Virus record (IMG/VR): IMGVR_UViG_3300013104_000030
Coordinates: 1-52,917 of that record
Direction: 5' to 3' (one strand)
DNA from: a virus
Length of the DNA stretch: 52,917 bases
The first letter of the stretch is position 1; each line of letters starts with the position of its first letter. This document shows, piece by piece, positions 14,045-22,929 of the stretch. Below the pieces are notes generated by a model, which saw only the letters and a list, made by a program, of their open reading frames with translations, had not been told where the DNA came from and searched no databases. The position numbers and the translations under genes were made by a program.

Positions 14045-14230
14045 TTAATCCTCTAACACTACTTCAGATACGTGGTAGCTGATATTGCAGTCAGCGTCTT
14101 TAACTTGTAAGATTAAGGCTTGCACCTTGGCTATATGTTCATTCCCATACGCACAAATAAAATCTGTCATGTGGTGGGCCTTGTCCAGTGTAAGCTTTGT
14201 TTCTCGATACACAACGTAAACATATTTCAT
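14045..14230 (-). CDS. Hypothetical protein (61 aa), first gene of the left operon
   Basis: MKYVYVVYRETKLTLDKAHH..., with a strong AGGAGGTTGTC before the ATG at 14230. First gene behind the minus promoter at 14258-14286. Confidence 0.7.
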   Translation of the reverse strand: MKYVYVVYRETKLTLDKAHHMTDFICAYGNEHIAKVQALILQVKDADCNISYHVSEVVLED

Positions 14231-14257
14231 GACAACCTCCTCACTTAATGTAGGCCA

Positions 14258-14286
14258 ATACTACCTCCATCACAAACCCCTGTCAA
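14258..14286 (-). promoter_or_regulatory. Left-operon promoter (minus)
   Basis: TTGACA (14281-14286), 17-bp spacer, TAGTAT (14258-14263), preceded by GTG as at 4416-4421. Transcribes leftward into the small-gene arm. Confidence 0.75.
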
Positions 14287-14395
14287 CACCCTTTCGAAAA
14301 ATCTTCTGACAGAGTGTAGATAAATCTACCAAATGAATTTGCCCAAGGGGGTTTTCCCTGAATTGAGGGCCTAGAGAATATTTTTAAATCATTGC

Positions 14396-14423
14396 TTGAC
14401 ATAGTAGTAGGAGCGTGTAAACT
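14396..14423 (+). promoter_or_regulatory. Replication-operon promoter (plus)
   Basis: TTGACA (14396-14401), 16-bp spacer, TAAACT (14418-14423), ~45 bases before the first plus gene. With the promoter at 14258-14286 it forms a divergent hub. Confidence 0.65.
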
Positions 14424-14469
14424 GAGACCAATCGAGTAAGACACAACCTAAACGAAATGGAGAAATAAA

Positions 14470-15015
14470 TTGAAAATTACAATCTGTGGCAGTGCTCGCT
14501 TTGAAGAGTACTTTAAATTCTGGAATGAAATGTTGTCACTGTATAGACACACAGTCTATACGTTGTCTGTTTACCCAAGCCAAAAGGAAGAAGGTAAAGA
14601 TTGGTATAACGAAGAAGAGAAGAAAACTCTTGACCAAGTACACCTTGACAAGATTAGCAATTCTGATGCAATCTTTGTGATCAATCCCTTTGCTTATCTT
14701 GGAGAATCCACCCTCAAGGAAATTAAGTTCGCACAACAGAAAGGTAAGGAGATTTTCTGTCTTGAATCTTGGGGTGAAGGTAATGGCATCAGTAAACACA
14801 TGCACCACAAATACGTGGTAGAATTGGCTAAATGGTTTGGCGTCCCCGATGAATTTGGTAGCCCAATTGCTACTCACAAGTTTCGTCAAGAGACTTCTCC
14901 CCTTCTACTCGGAGGGGCAAGCACCATTCGCAGTAAGATTTTTACTTGTAAGAAATTGTTTGAGCTATCTTTGTATGATCGTGCCGGCATTGAGATTCCT
15001 GTGGATAAGCTTTGA
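14470..15015 (+). CDS. Nucleoside 2-deoxyribosyltransferase-like protein (181 aa)
   Basis: Begins at TTG (GGAG nine bases upstream). MKITICGSARFEEYF is the nucleotide-binding start of this fold, and SDAIFVINPFAYLGEST followed by KEIKFA matches the D...G...E active-site region, where the Glu acts as nucleophile in known deoxyribosyltransferases. These enzymes swap or hydrolyse bases on deoxyribose, and relatives (including DUF4406) are common in phages. The substrate is unknown. As first gene of the plus operon it probably belongs to nucleotide salvage. Confidence 0.7.
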   Translation: MKITICGSARFEEYFKFWNEMLSLYRHTVYTLSVYPSQKEEGKDWYNEEEKKTLDQVHLDKISNSDAIFVINPFAYLGESTLKEIKFAQQKGKEIFCLESWGEGNGISKHMHHKYVVELAKWFGVPDEFGSPIATHKFRQETSPLLLGGASTIRSKIFTCKKLFELSLYDRAGIEIPVDKL

Positions 15016-15159
15016 AGCCTCTTGACCCCTCACAAACAATGTGACAAGATGCTGTGACTGAAGGGCTTAGACGTGTAAGCAAATAAATTTGAATGAATTA
15101 TTAATGTAATGCTATGCAGCGAAGGCTATTCGAAGAATGGCGGCTGTGGGAGAGATGGG

Positions 15160-15741
15160 ATGAACGATAAAATTGCAGCATATAAAGACCTCTTGAAAGT
15201 GGTTAAGAAGCACTCTGAAGCATTTGACCGTGAGAGTGTGACCTTATCTCCTCTACATGTTAAATCCATTGTAGAAGCTCTTGAGGTGAGTGAACGCTTC
15301 GGTATTCCTCTTCAGGGTATTCAGTCTGGTACACATCTGCGTGTAAAGAATGTCTACGATGACTGGACAGGGTTGAGTCTGTTTGGTGAAAAGCATGGTC
15401 GCACTATCGGATGTTCAGATAATGGCAAGCAACCTAAAGACGAATGGTTGTTCAAGATTAGCTTTCCTTGTGGTGCTTACACGTTTGGTGGAGATGGTTT
15501 ATGGGATAAGAGCTATCCTAAGAAAACCTTTGATGCATTCTTTGAAGAGCTGAAATCGTATGGTACAGCTTTCTCTGATACAATGAATAATGCTTTGTAT
15601 TTTCGTGAAGATAATTCTAAAGCTGTGTATGAGGCTTTCTGGCCTTTGTTCAATAAATATAAAGCAATGGTCAGTGATGAGTTGAAAGAGCAACGTAAAC
15701 AAGAGTTGGTTAGGGAGCTTGAAGCTTTGGAGAATAAATAA
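15160..15741 (+). CDS. Hypothetical protein (193 aa)
   Basis: Start at the ATG at 15160 (GGAGAG upstream) rather than 15109. Helical N-terminus (KIAAYKDLLKVVKKHSEAFD), a central beta-rich segment with DEWLFKISFPCGAYTFGGDG, and a charged C-terminal coil. No family recognised. Stop and next start share TAATG. Confidence 0.65.
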   Translation: MNDKIAAYKDLLKVVKKHSEAFDRESVTLSPLHVKSIVEALEVSERFGIPLQGIQSGTHLRVKNVYDDWTGLSLFGEKHGRTIGCSDNGKQPKDEWLFKISFPCGAYTFGGDGLWDKSYPKKTFDAFFEELKSYGTAFSDTMNNALYFREDNSKAVYEAFWPLFNKYKAMVSDELKEQRKQELVRELEALENK

Positions 15742-15965
15742 TGGGTGTCCTAGCATGTGACAGACAAGGTTGTGAGAATATTATGTGTGACTATGATAGT
15801 TACGAACATGGTTATATTTGTCATGATTGTCTAAGCCAGTTAATGGACACACAAGGAAGCACCACAATCAGTCAATTTATGCAAACACCAAAGACTCACG
15901 AAAGAACTACTTACCAAAATGCTTGGGGAGATTATGTTGAGAGTGTGTTTCAGGAGAGGAATTGA
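15741..15965 (+). CDS. Small zinc-ribbon-like protein (74 aa)
   Basis: Five Cys in the first 30 residues: C6, C11, C16, C27 and C30 (CHDC). The C-x4-C ... C-x2-C pattern suggests a zinc ribbon. Translation is coupled to the previous gene. Function unknown. Confidence 0.65.
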   Translation: MGVLACDRQGCENIMCDYDSYEHGYICHDCLSQLMDTQGSTTISQFMQTPKTHERTTYQNAWGDYVESVFQERN

Positions 15966-16018
15966 TGAACATATGCAGCAATTAAGTGAGATGGAAAATA
16001 AATTGAATGGGTGGGAGG

Positions 16019-16035
16019 GGTGAGACAAGCTCACC
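16019..16035 (+). other. Intergenic hairpin
   Basis: GGTGAG-ACAAG-CTCACC between 15965 and the primase gene. No U tract, so possibly processing or attenuation. Confidence 0.35.
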
Positions 16036-16089
16036 TTCGTTCAAACGCCATTGGGCTTTAGAATCAAAAACTAAATTGGAGAGTTTAAA

Positions 16090-17808
16090 TTGGCTTGTGT
16101 AGAACGAATTAAACATGATGTTGAGCATTGTACTTCGGACAAAGGTCTGCAAGTATTTTATGATGATGGGAAGAATATTTTTACTGGATACTGTTTTTCG
16201 TGTGCTGCGAAGGGATTGGAGGCATATGTCTTTGATCCATATAACGGTAAACAGCCACGACCACCAAAACGTAAAACAGAAGATGAGATTAATGAGGAAA
16301 TCCAAGAGATTCGTAATCTGAAATCTCCTCGTGATGAACATCGAGGTATTGCACCAGAATACTTTGCTCGTGCTGGCATTAAATTAGCTTATAGTGAGTA
16401 CGACGGCAAAACACCATTTACCTTTAATTTCCCCTATACGCTTGAAGGGAAGTTGATGGGCTACAAATCCATTATGCTTGATAAAAAAGCAATGTGGTCT
16501 GTTGGCGATATCAAAGGCGCTGATCTATTCAACTGGGAAATTGCCAAGAAAAATGCAAACGGACCTAATCCTCGTCTGTACATCTGTGAGGGAGAATACG
16601 ACTCCAGAGCCCTAGAAATGATGCTTGAGGCTCATGCTGCCAAACGTAAGAGTCAATACAATAAGTTTGCTGTAACAAGTTTGCCTCATGGTGTTGGAAG
16701 TGCTGTAACTACAATCGGACGTATGCGTAAAGAGATTGACAATTACTTTAAGGAAATCGTCCTAGTATTTGATAACGACGAGGCTGGCAAGAAAGCTGCA
16801 AAAGAAGTTCAAAAGATCCTTCCAAATGTGAAGGTAAACATTTACCCAACAAATGCTAAAGATGCCAACGAAGCTCTGTTGAAGGGTGATGGGGATTTGT
16901 TTGCAGATTTCTGTATTTGGAAAAGTGCAAAACCTACTACTGAAGGTGTAGTAGGTGTTTCTGTAGTGTTGGGTCGTGATGATGCAGCACCTGAACCGGG
17001 GTTTGCTTATCCTTGGCAAGCACTTACAGACATGAATTGCACTCAGCGAATGGGTGAAGCTACTTGTACGGGTGCCGGTGTTGGCCTTGGCAAGACTCTT
17101 TTGTCTCATATGAAAGCTGCACACAATATTATTGAACACAAAGAGAAAGTGTTTTCTGTTCTACTTGAGGAACCAAACCGCTCAACACTTTACAATATTG
17201 CTGGTAAGATTGATGGGATTCCTTACCATATCCCAAGTGTCCACCAAGAGAATCGAGAACGGTATCTTGAAACAGCGTACAGCCTTGAAGGTAAATTGTT
17301 CTTGTGGGAAAGTGATGGACAAGCTGCCCACAATCGGTTCGATATTGAAGAGATTGTAAAAGCTATCCGCTACAATGCTATGGAGTATGGTGTTCGGTTT
17401 GTAGAGATTGACAACATGACTCGTTTGGTAGATCATTTGTCTAGCGCAGAAGCTAACGAATTTATCAACAAATGGTCTTCTGAGATTGCCAACCTTGCAG
17501 CAGAGCTTGATATTCACATTGGTGTGTACAGCCACTTGAACCCGCCAAAGGGTAAAGATGCAAAAGATCATGAGAATGGTGGTGAAGTATTTGCTTCCCA
17601 ATTCACAGGCTCTCGTGGTATTATGCGGGCATTCCCTTTGCTGATGAGTTTTGAGCGGAATAAACATGCTTCAGGTGATTTGAAATCAAACAGCTTTATC
17701 GGGTGTATTAAAAACCGAATGTTTGGCGGTGAAGATAAGTTTAAAACTCAGTATCAATCTAATACAGGTTTGCTCCTTCAGTATGAATGGGAAGGAGATT
17801 CACTTTAA
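16090..17808 (+). CDS. DNA primase-helicase (T7 gp4-like)
   Basis: 572 aa with TTG start (GGAGAG upstream). Residues 1-45 form a zinc-ribbon-like head (H9...C14...CFSC at 35-38). The TOPRIM domain spans ~155-240 with YICEGEYDSRALE (E167) and VFDNDEAGKKAA (D228, D230). The C-terminal RecA-type helicase has Walker A TGAGVGLGKT (K335), Walker B FVEIDN and a terminal arginine-rich region. It would unwind the fork 5'-3' and lay primers for the polymerase encoded next. The layout matches T7 gp4 and Twinkle; DnaB-only helicases lack the TOPRIM half. Confidence 0.92.
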   Translation: MACVERIKHDVEHCTSDKGLQVFYDDGKNIFTGYCFSCAAKGLEAYVFDPYNGKQPRPPKRKTEDEINEEIQEIRNLKSPRDEHRGIAPEYFARAGIKLAYSEYDGKTPFTFNFPYTLEGKLMGYKSIMLDKKAMWSVGDIKGADLFNWEIAKKNANGPNPRLYICEGEYDSRALEMMLEAHAAKRKSQYNKFAVTSLPHGVGSAVTTIGRMRKEIDNYFKEIVLVFDNDEAGKKAAKEVQKILPNVKVNIYPTNAKDANEALLKGDGDLFADFCIWKSAKPTTEGVVGVSVVLGRDDAAPEPGFAYPWQALTDMNCTQRMGEATCTGAGVGLGKTLLSHMKAAHNIIEHKEKVFSVLLEEPNRSTLYNIAGKIDGIPYHIPSVHQENRERYLETAYSLEGKLFLWESDGQAAHNRFDIEEIVKAIRYNAMEYGVRFVEIDNMTRLVDHLSSAEANEFINKWSSEIANLAAELDIHIGVYSHLNPPKGKDAKDHENGGEVFASQFTGSRGIMRAFPLLMSFERNKHASGDLKSNSFIGCIKNRMFGGEDKFKTQYQSNTGLLLQYEWEGDSL

Positions 17809-17819
17809 GGAGTTAGGAT

Positions 17820-19805
17820 TTGAAAAGTATTTATAACTGGAAGCAAGCAACAGTAGCTGACTTGGAAAGTGATAACCTTCTTGATAAGGCAACCAAACTT
17901 CATGTTCTTGGCTTTCAGATGAATGAAAATGACATCCAGACTTTTAGGGGTTCTTCCGAATCACAAAGGATTGTGAAGTTTTTTCAGTGGCATATGGAGA
18001 ATGAAGTGCCAATCGTTATGCATAACGGTATTTCATTTGACGTACCTTTAATGGAAAAGTTGTTTGGTATTGATCTGTCTAAGCTGATGCTTATTGATAC
18101 CTTAGCTCTTAGTTGGTATTTGAATCCTGAACGAAAAACTCATGGTTTGGGAACTTTTCACGAAGAGTATGGTATTGAGAAACCTCCTGTAGATGATTGG
18201 TCGGAACAACCTTACGAAGTATACCAAAATCGTGTGGTAGAAGACGTTAAGATTAACCAAGCTTTGTGGAAGGATCTTAAGAAACGTTTGATTGAACTAT
18301 ACACAACAGCCAAAACAGAAATTGATGTAGGTGCTGTGGGTGGTAAGCGTATCTCTGATGATGAGGTGTTGGCTATTGATGAATTGAGAGGTTTGTCTGT
18401 AGAACAACATATTAACCGACTACTTACTTTCTTGATGTTTAAGATGGACTGTGCTCGGCTGCAAGAGAAAACTCGTTGGGAAGTTGATACAGAACTTCTT
18501 TTCGAATCAGAAAAGAAACTTGAAGCAATTGTAAACGAAACAACGGAAGCCCTAGAGGCTGTAATGCCAAAGGTTCCTCAATACACAAAGAAAGAAAAGC
18601 CCAAGAAACCTTTTAAGAAGGATGGTAGCCTTTCCGCAACAGGTGTTAAATGGAAAGAGTTGATGGAGGTTTATGAAGCAAAAGAAGTAGATGAGTACGG
18701 CACTTTGCGAGTTGAAAGTACGGAAGTTAAGGGAGTTTTTAAGGTATTAAACGGTTACGAGGAACCAAAGGCATCTTCTCCTGCCCAAGTAAAAGCTCTG
18801 CTTTATTCACATGGTTGGGTGCCGACATCGTTCCGTTATGAAAAGGATGAAGAAGCTTTTAATGCTTGGGTTGAAAAGAAACCAAAGGAAGGCTCGCATA
18901 ACAGTAAGTGGACCGAATGGAAAAACAGTAAGCCTGAAGAACGTGCAATCCCTCAGATTAGTGTTGGTGGTGATGACGGTAAAGAGCTGTGTGAATCTGT
19001 ACTAGAGTTGGCTGAAGATGTGCCAGCTATTCGCAAGTATGCAGAATACAACGTGGCTAAACACCGACTGGGAGTCATCAAAGGCTTTATTCGTGACCTT
19101 AAAGATGGTAAGTGGCTGCAAGCTCGTATTGGTGGCTTTACTAACACTTTGCGTGTCATGCATCGTGAAATTGTAAATTTGCCCGGAGTAGACAAGCCTC
19201 ACGGAGAGTTAATTCGTGGTGGTTTGGTTGCCGGTAAGGGTAAGGTTCTATTAGGGTCAGATATGAGCAGCCTTGAGGATCGGGTGAAGCACAACTTCAT
19301 GTTGCCTCATGACCCTGAGTATGTAGCCACAATGCAAGAAGAAGATTTCGATCCTCATATTCTGATGGCCCTTACTGCTAAGATGATTAGTCAAAAAGAG
19401 TTTGAAGACTTTAAACGTGGAGAAAAATCTTCAAACGCAAAAGCTGCACGTAAGAAGGGTAAGACGACAAACTATGCTTCTGTTTACAATGCTGGGGCTG
19501 CCAAGATTGCTCAAGCAGCAGGCGTTAGTTTGAAAGAAGGTAAGACTTTGCATGAGGCATACTGGAAACTGAACTGGTCTGTAAAGGCTATTGCTGATGA
19601 GCAAGTTATTATCAGAGACAGCCGAGGTCGTAAGTGGCTTGTAAATCCAATTAACGGATTCTGTTATGCTTTGCGTTCTGAAGCTGATAGGTTCTCAACA
19701 CTGGCACAAGGTACAGGCTCATATCTCTTTGATATGTGGGTTGATAATATTTTGACAGAGACAGATAAAAGATACGGTAAGCAAACACTTACCGGCAGTT
19801 TCCAT
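17820..19805 (+). CDS. DNA polymerase family A, exon 1 (residues 1-662)
   Basis: TTG start with GGAGTTAGGAT upstream. The N-terminal 3'-5' exonuclease has DLE (D14, E16), NGISFDVP (D74) and VVEDVKIN (D142). The polymerase half has motif A LLGSDMSSLED (D481, E486) and motif B KKGKTTNYASVYNAG (K548, Y552; Tyr as in T7). Motif C starts with His662 (GSFH), where the coding sequence is interrupted. Read straight on, the frame ends at 19832 after KHHCGLAA. Splicing to 20055 restores HDE and gives 714 aa, the size of T7 DNA polymerase. Confidence 0.93.
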
Positions 19806-20054
19806 AAACATCATTGTGGCCTTGCAGCGTGAGTTGCATTGAATAACTTTGCTTAAACGGGGAAAGCTAAGGGATACGCAAGAGTCCTACGCCAACCTAC
19901 CGTGCTAAATTGTCGTAAGACATAAAAGCCTAGAGACTATCCTTCGGGAGTAAGGGGCAAGTGCCCTTGAAATAGCAAAGAACCTCTTTTGAGGTTGTGA
20001 TATAGTCCGACACCAGTTGAAAGGCTGGGTGCCTAACGAGCACACAACAGTAAG
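19806..20054 (+). ncRNA. Group I self-splicing intron in the polymerase gene
   Basis: 249 nt without an ORF. The 5' exon ends ...CCAT and pairs with GTGG at 19816-19819 (P1, with a terminal U-G pair at the splice site); the intron ends in G (CAGTAAG). A conserved P7 pair is visible as GACTAT (19935-19940) and ATAGTC (~20002-20007), with hairpins between them: CCTTCGGG, GGGCA-AG-TGCCC and AACCTC-TTTT-GAGGTT (P8). Removing 19806-20054 rejoins CAT to GATGAA in frame as His-Asp-Glu. Exact boundaries are inferred from frame and group I rules. Confidence 0.88.
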
Positions 20055-20213
20055 GATGAATGTATCTTGTGCGTCAAAGATAGTCAGAAGTTTAAAGATG
20101 AATTCTCTGCTCTTATTAAAGAGTCTGTAGATAAAGTAAGCCATAAATTTAAGTTGCGGAGAATGCTGGGGTGCGAAACACAAGCGGGACAACGCTACTC
20201 AGATATTCACTAA
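20055..20213 (+). CDS. DNA polymerase family A, exon 2 (52 aa)
   Basis: Starts with the Asp-Glu of motif C (DECILCVKDSQKFKDEF) and ends ETQAGQRYSDIH. The tail LIKESVDKVSHKFKLR resembles the C-terminus of T7-like polymerases. It has no own start codon or ribosome site, so it is expressed only through splicing with exon 1. Confidence 0.88.
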   Translation, partial: DECILCVKDSQKFKDEFSALIKESVDKVSHKFKLRRMLGCETQAGQRYSDIH

Positions 20214-20223
20214 TGGAGAAGTA

Positions 20224-20772
20224 ATGAAAGAAGTGTGGAAACCGATTATTCTTGATGATATTCAAGAACGTTACGCAGTCAGTAATTTTGGAAAAGTGAT
20301 TGACTTAAAGAATCAAAAGTATATGATATGGCATGACAACGGGGCTGGTTATATGAACGTTGGTCTACAAGGTCCAAACTCTAAAGTCAGAGTTCGTTAT
20401 GTTCACAGACTGGTAGCTATTGCTTTTCTTGAGAATCCTGATAAACTACCTCAAGTTGGGCACAAGGATCATACACGAGCTAACAATTTTGTTGATAATT
20501 TGTACTGGACAACACAGAAGCAAAACACAGCAGATGGTATTGAGGCTGGACGGATTAATGCAAATCGTCCTAAGACAAACCGCAAGATAACACCAGCTCA
20601 AATTTGTGAAATTGCTTTGCTTTCACATCAAGGAAAAGGTGTACATGAGATTGCAATTATGCTAGACTTCCCACGTACAACGATTTCTAGTGTGTTCAAT
20701 GGGCGTAGTAGTTGGGATCTGTTTGAGTTTGCAAGAAAAGAAATTGAAAATACCGCTGTACAAACCCAATAA
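20224..20772 (+). CDS. HNH homing endonuclease with NUMOD4 head (182 aa)
   Basis: EVWKPIILDDIQERYAVSNF is the NUMOD4 motif (DNA recognition). An HNH_3-type core follows: VHRLVAIAFLENPD then VGHKDHTRANNFVDNLYW. The C-terminus holds a helix-turn-helix (GVHEIAIMLDFPRTTISSVF). GGAGAAGTA precedes the ATG. It sits 10 bases after exon 2, outside the ORF-less intron, so it is a good candidate for cutting intron-free polymerase genes on behalf of the intron (collaborative homing). Confidence 0.88.
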   Translation: MKEVWKPIILDDIQERYAVSNFGKVIDLKNQKYMIWHDNGAGYMNVGLQGPNSKVRVRYVHRLVAIAFLENPDKLPQVGHKDHTRANNFVDNLYWTTQKQNTADGIEAGRINANRPKTNRKITPAQICEIALLSHQGKGVHEIAIMLDFPRTTISSVFNGRSSWDLFEFARKEIENTAVQTQ

Positions 20773-20818
20773 ATCATGCGAAAATAGATGTACAAATTAA
20801 ATTGTAAAGGAGAGAAAG

Positions 20819-21042
20819 ATGAAACATAAACTGCAAGCCCTTATCGAACGTCTTGAAAGTCAACATGATTTTGAGAATGAATTCTACCTGACCTACACAG
20901 GTCAACTGAATGATGGTGATATCTCAGACTGGCACAATAACCATTTGATGATAACGTAGAACTTGGATTCAGCACTGGTCAAACAAGCATGGCTGAAGAC
21001 GTAATTGTAGCACTTAAGAAAATTATTGAAGAGGAAGAATAA
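20819..21042 (+). pseudogene. Small gene with a -1-nt frameshift (~74 aa if intact)
   Basis: From the ATG at 20819 (AAGGAGAGAAAG) it reads MKHKLQALIERLESQHDFEN...DISDWHNNH and then stops. One frame over, DNVELGFSTGQTSMAEDVIV...KKIIEEEE runs to TAA at 21042. Adding one T to TTT (20944-20946) gives HFDDNVELG and a continuous protein. Homopolymer error or mutation. Confidence 0.65.
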
Positions 21043-21043
21043 C

Positions 21044-21217
21044 ATGCAAACTAAATTCACATACACAATCCAAGACACTAACAATCTGTTCGCAGATGAT
21101 ATTCCTTCGCGCAGTCTAGCACGGCAGGAACTCAAAGAAGTGAAATCTCTTGGTTACACTGAAGCTAAGATTCTCCGGGAAGAGTGGGTGAAGTTGTCCA
21201 CTAAGGCTGCTCGATAG
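21044..21217 (+). CDS. Hypothetical protein (57 aa)
   Basis: Start at 21044 (GAGGAAGAATAAC upstream). Basic helical protein (RSLARQELKEVKSLGYTEAK). Unknown. Confidence 0.6.
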   Translation: MQTKFTYTIQDTNNLFADDIPSRSLARQELKEVKSLGYTEAKILREEWVKLSTKAAR

Positions 21218-21218
21218 T

Positions 21219-21485
21219 ATGGGCAGTGTAACCCTACGAGACACAGTAGAAAAAGTTGGTGATGCATCAATTTCCACTGTAGAATATGTCTTCTCAGATA
21301 TTCAGGACTTCCTTCTTTGGGAATCTAGTAAACGAGATGCTATGAATCAGGCTGTGAAGAGCTTTTTTGATAGTCAATTGTTTGGTGATCATTTTTCGGG
21401 TGAAAGTCCTTTTGAGAATGAAGAAGCTTGGAATGTGACAGAGATTAAAGTGGCTAAGAAGAAAACTGAACCAACTAAACATTAA
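21219..21485 (+). CDS. Hypothetical protein (88 aa)
   Basis: Begins MGSVTLRDTVEKVGDASIST; acidic/aromatic middle and a basic tail (KVAKKKTEPTKH). Starts one base after the previous stop. No family recognised. Confidence 0.65.
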   Translation: MGSVTLRDTVEKVGDASISTVEYVFSDIQDFLLWESSKRDAMNQAVKSFFDSQLFGDHFSGESPFENEEAWNVTEIKVAKKKTEPTKH

Positions 21486-21502
21486 TTAAGGAGAAATAAA
21501 AG

Positions 21503-21796
21503 ATGTCGCTAGATCTGAACGAGATTATCCAGTATATTGACTTGATTCCAGAGTTCAAGCCAGTTGCACGTAAAGTGTTGGACGGTTTGAAAGCTTACGA
21601 AGAAGAGTATAACGAGATTACAGACTTTGTAATTGATCGTACTGTAGCAAATAAGATTAAAATGTATAAAGCTTCCCAAGCTGCTGGTATTAGTGATGAT
21701 CATTCGTTGGCTTTGGTAGTGAATACCTATCAAGAGTTTAAGAAAGTTGCTGAGAATGCTGGCAAGAATGTCTCAACCAAGAAGGCTGAGAAGTAA
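21503..21796 (+). CDS. Hypothetical helical protein (97 aa)
   Basis: All-helical, charged (DLIPEFKPVARKVLDGLKAY; C-terminal NAGKNVSTKKAEK). AAGGAGAAATAAAAG precedes the ATG. Next to the SSB gene, so possibly replication-linked. Confidence 0.65.
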   Translation: MSLDLNEIIQYIDLIPEFKPVARKVLDGLKAYEEEYNEITDFVIDRTVANKIKMYKASQAAGISDDHSLALVVNTYQEFKKVAENAGKNVSTKKAEK

Positions 21797-21875
21797 AAGA
21801 ATTTACGGAAACGTAGATATACCCTCACAATAATGTGAACAAAACTTATACACACCTAAATAGAGAAAATTAAAT

Positions 21876-22601
21876 ATGACTAACAAAACTGAAGTGATCG
21901 TTCGTGACTTGCCTAAATCGGGTACTTTGGAAACAGCAAACGTTTATATCAAGAATGCTGTAGTTTACTACGCAGCAGTACATGAACCAAAGCTGAAGTA
22001 CCAGTCTGTAGACAAAGAGTTTAGTGCAACTGTCTTTGTTGATGAAGAAGCTAAGGATCGTCTGCTGGATGAGGTGATGGTTAACAAGTCCTTCTCCCAA
22101 GTTGGTATCACTAAAACGAGCAAACCCCCTCGAAAAATTAAATTCGCATTGTCTTCGCAAGTTGAAGAAGGTAAAGCTAATTATGATCTGGTAGATGGTT
22201 TGTGGGGCTTCAACATTGCCAAGCCTGAGTTTAGCAAGAAGGGTTTGCCGATGAATGTTAACGTAATTGATGCAGAAGGTAATGCATTCACTGAGAATGT
22301 GGGCAATGGTTCTGTCGTTAACCTGAAGCTGTTTGGCTACAAGAATCAGGACGGTCAACTGACTGTTACACTGGACACTGTCCAAGTGATTGAGCACGTA
22401 GCTTATGAATGGAAAGGTTCGTCTGATTCGATTGATGATGATGTCTTGGGTGTTAGTTATAAGGTGAAAAAGACTGAGGCTAAGCCTGCTGAAAAAGAAG
22501 AGGAACAAGAAGTTCCAACTCCAGTAGCTAAGCCAAAAGCCAAGACTGCTCCACAGCCAGCACCAGACTTTGATAGCTTCGATGACGATATTCCTTTCTA
22601 A
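21876..22601 (+). CDS. Single-stranded DNA-binding protein (T7 gp2.5-like)
   Basis: 241 aa. An OB-fold-like beta body (residues ~10-175) is followed by a Lys/Pro/Ala/Glu linker (~195-225) and an acidic tail FDSFDDDIPF. Family size and the acidic tail match gp2.5/DUF2815-type phage SSBs, in which the tail contacts polymerase and helicase. The last six residues, DDDIPF, equal the tip of bacterial SSB, which docks host repair and replication proteins. It lies between polymerase and exonuclease genes. Confidence 0.8.
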   Translation: MTNKTEVIVRDLPKSGTLETANVYIKNAVVYYAAVHEPKLKYQSVDKEFSATVFVDEEAKDRLLDEVMVNKSFSQVGITKTSKPPRKIKFALSSQVEEGKANYDLVDGLWGFNIAKPEFSKKGLPMNVNVIDAEGNAFTENVGNGSVVNLKLFGYKNQDGQLTVTLDTVQVIEHVAYEWKGSSDSIDDDVLGVSYKVKKTEAKPAEKEEEQEVPTPVAKPKAKTAPQPAPDFDSFDDDIPF

Positions 22602-22623
22602 ATCAAGCACTTAGAAACACACA

Positions 22624-22640
22624 GGCACAGGGATTGTGCC
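22624..22640 (+). other. Hairpin after the SSB gene
   Basis: GGCACA-GGGAT-TGTGCC, followed by ACTTATTTG. A weak terminator or mRNA-end stabiliser between the SSB and the next gene. Confidence 0.4.
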
Positions 22641-22660
22641 ACTTATTTGAGGAGAGATTT

Positions 22661-22912
22661 ATGACAACAGATATTCAATCCATACTGAACTGCCCACTAG
22701 AAGAAAATGATTCTGGGGGAGACACAGTAAAAGGGTATCTTAAAGCACTTTTGTTCACATTGTGGGACGAAGATGAAGGTTTTAGTGGTAAGCGTCCATT
22801 CGGTAATTCGGGCTGGGAGTACGACCTTACAGATGCCTTGATTGACAACAAACTTGCACAAACCCAAAGTGAAGCTAAGAAACTGATTTTCAAAGCTATC
22901 CAAGCAATTTAA
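22661..22912 (+). CDS. Hypothetical acidic protein (83 aa)
   Basis: Start at 22661 (GAGGAGAGATTT) rather than 22634. Contains KRPFGNSGWEYDLTDALIDN; small acidic phage protein without a known domain. Confidence 0.65.
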   Translation: MTTDIQSILNCPLEENDSGGDTVKGYLKALLFTLWDEDEGFSGKRPFGNSGWEYDLTDALIDNKLAQTQSEAKKLIFKAIQAI

Positions 22913-22929
22913 ATTATTAGGAGAAATAT

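Noticed and set aside
15973-16023. 16-codon ORF (MQQLSEMENKLNGWEG) before the primase gene
   Set aside because: Too short and without a clear ribosome site; not distinguishable from chance.
21870-22610. Minus-strand 246-codon ORF opposite the SSB gene
   Set aside because: Hydrophobic, no ribosome site, fully antisense to a recognised protein; a composition artefact.
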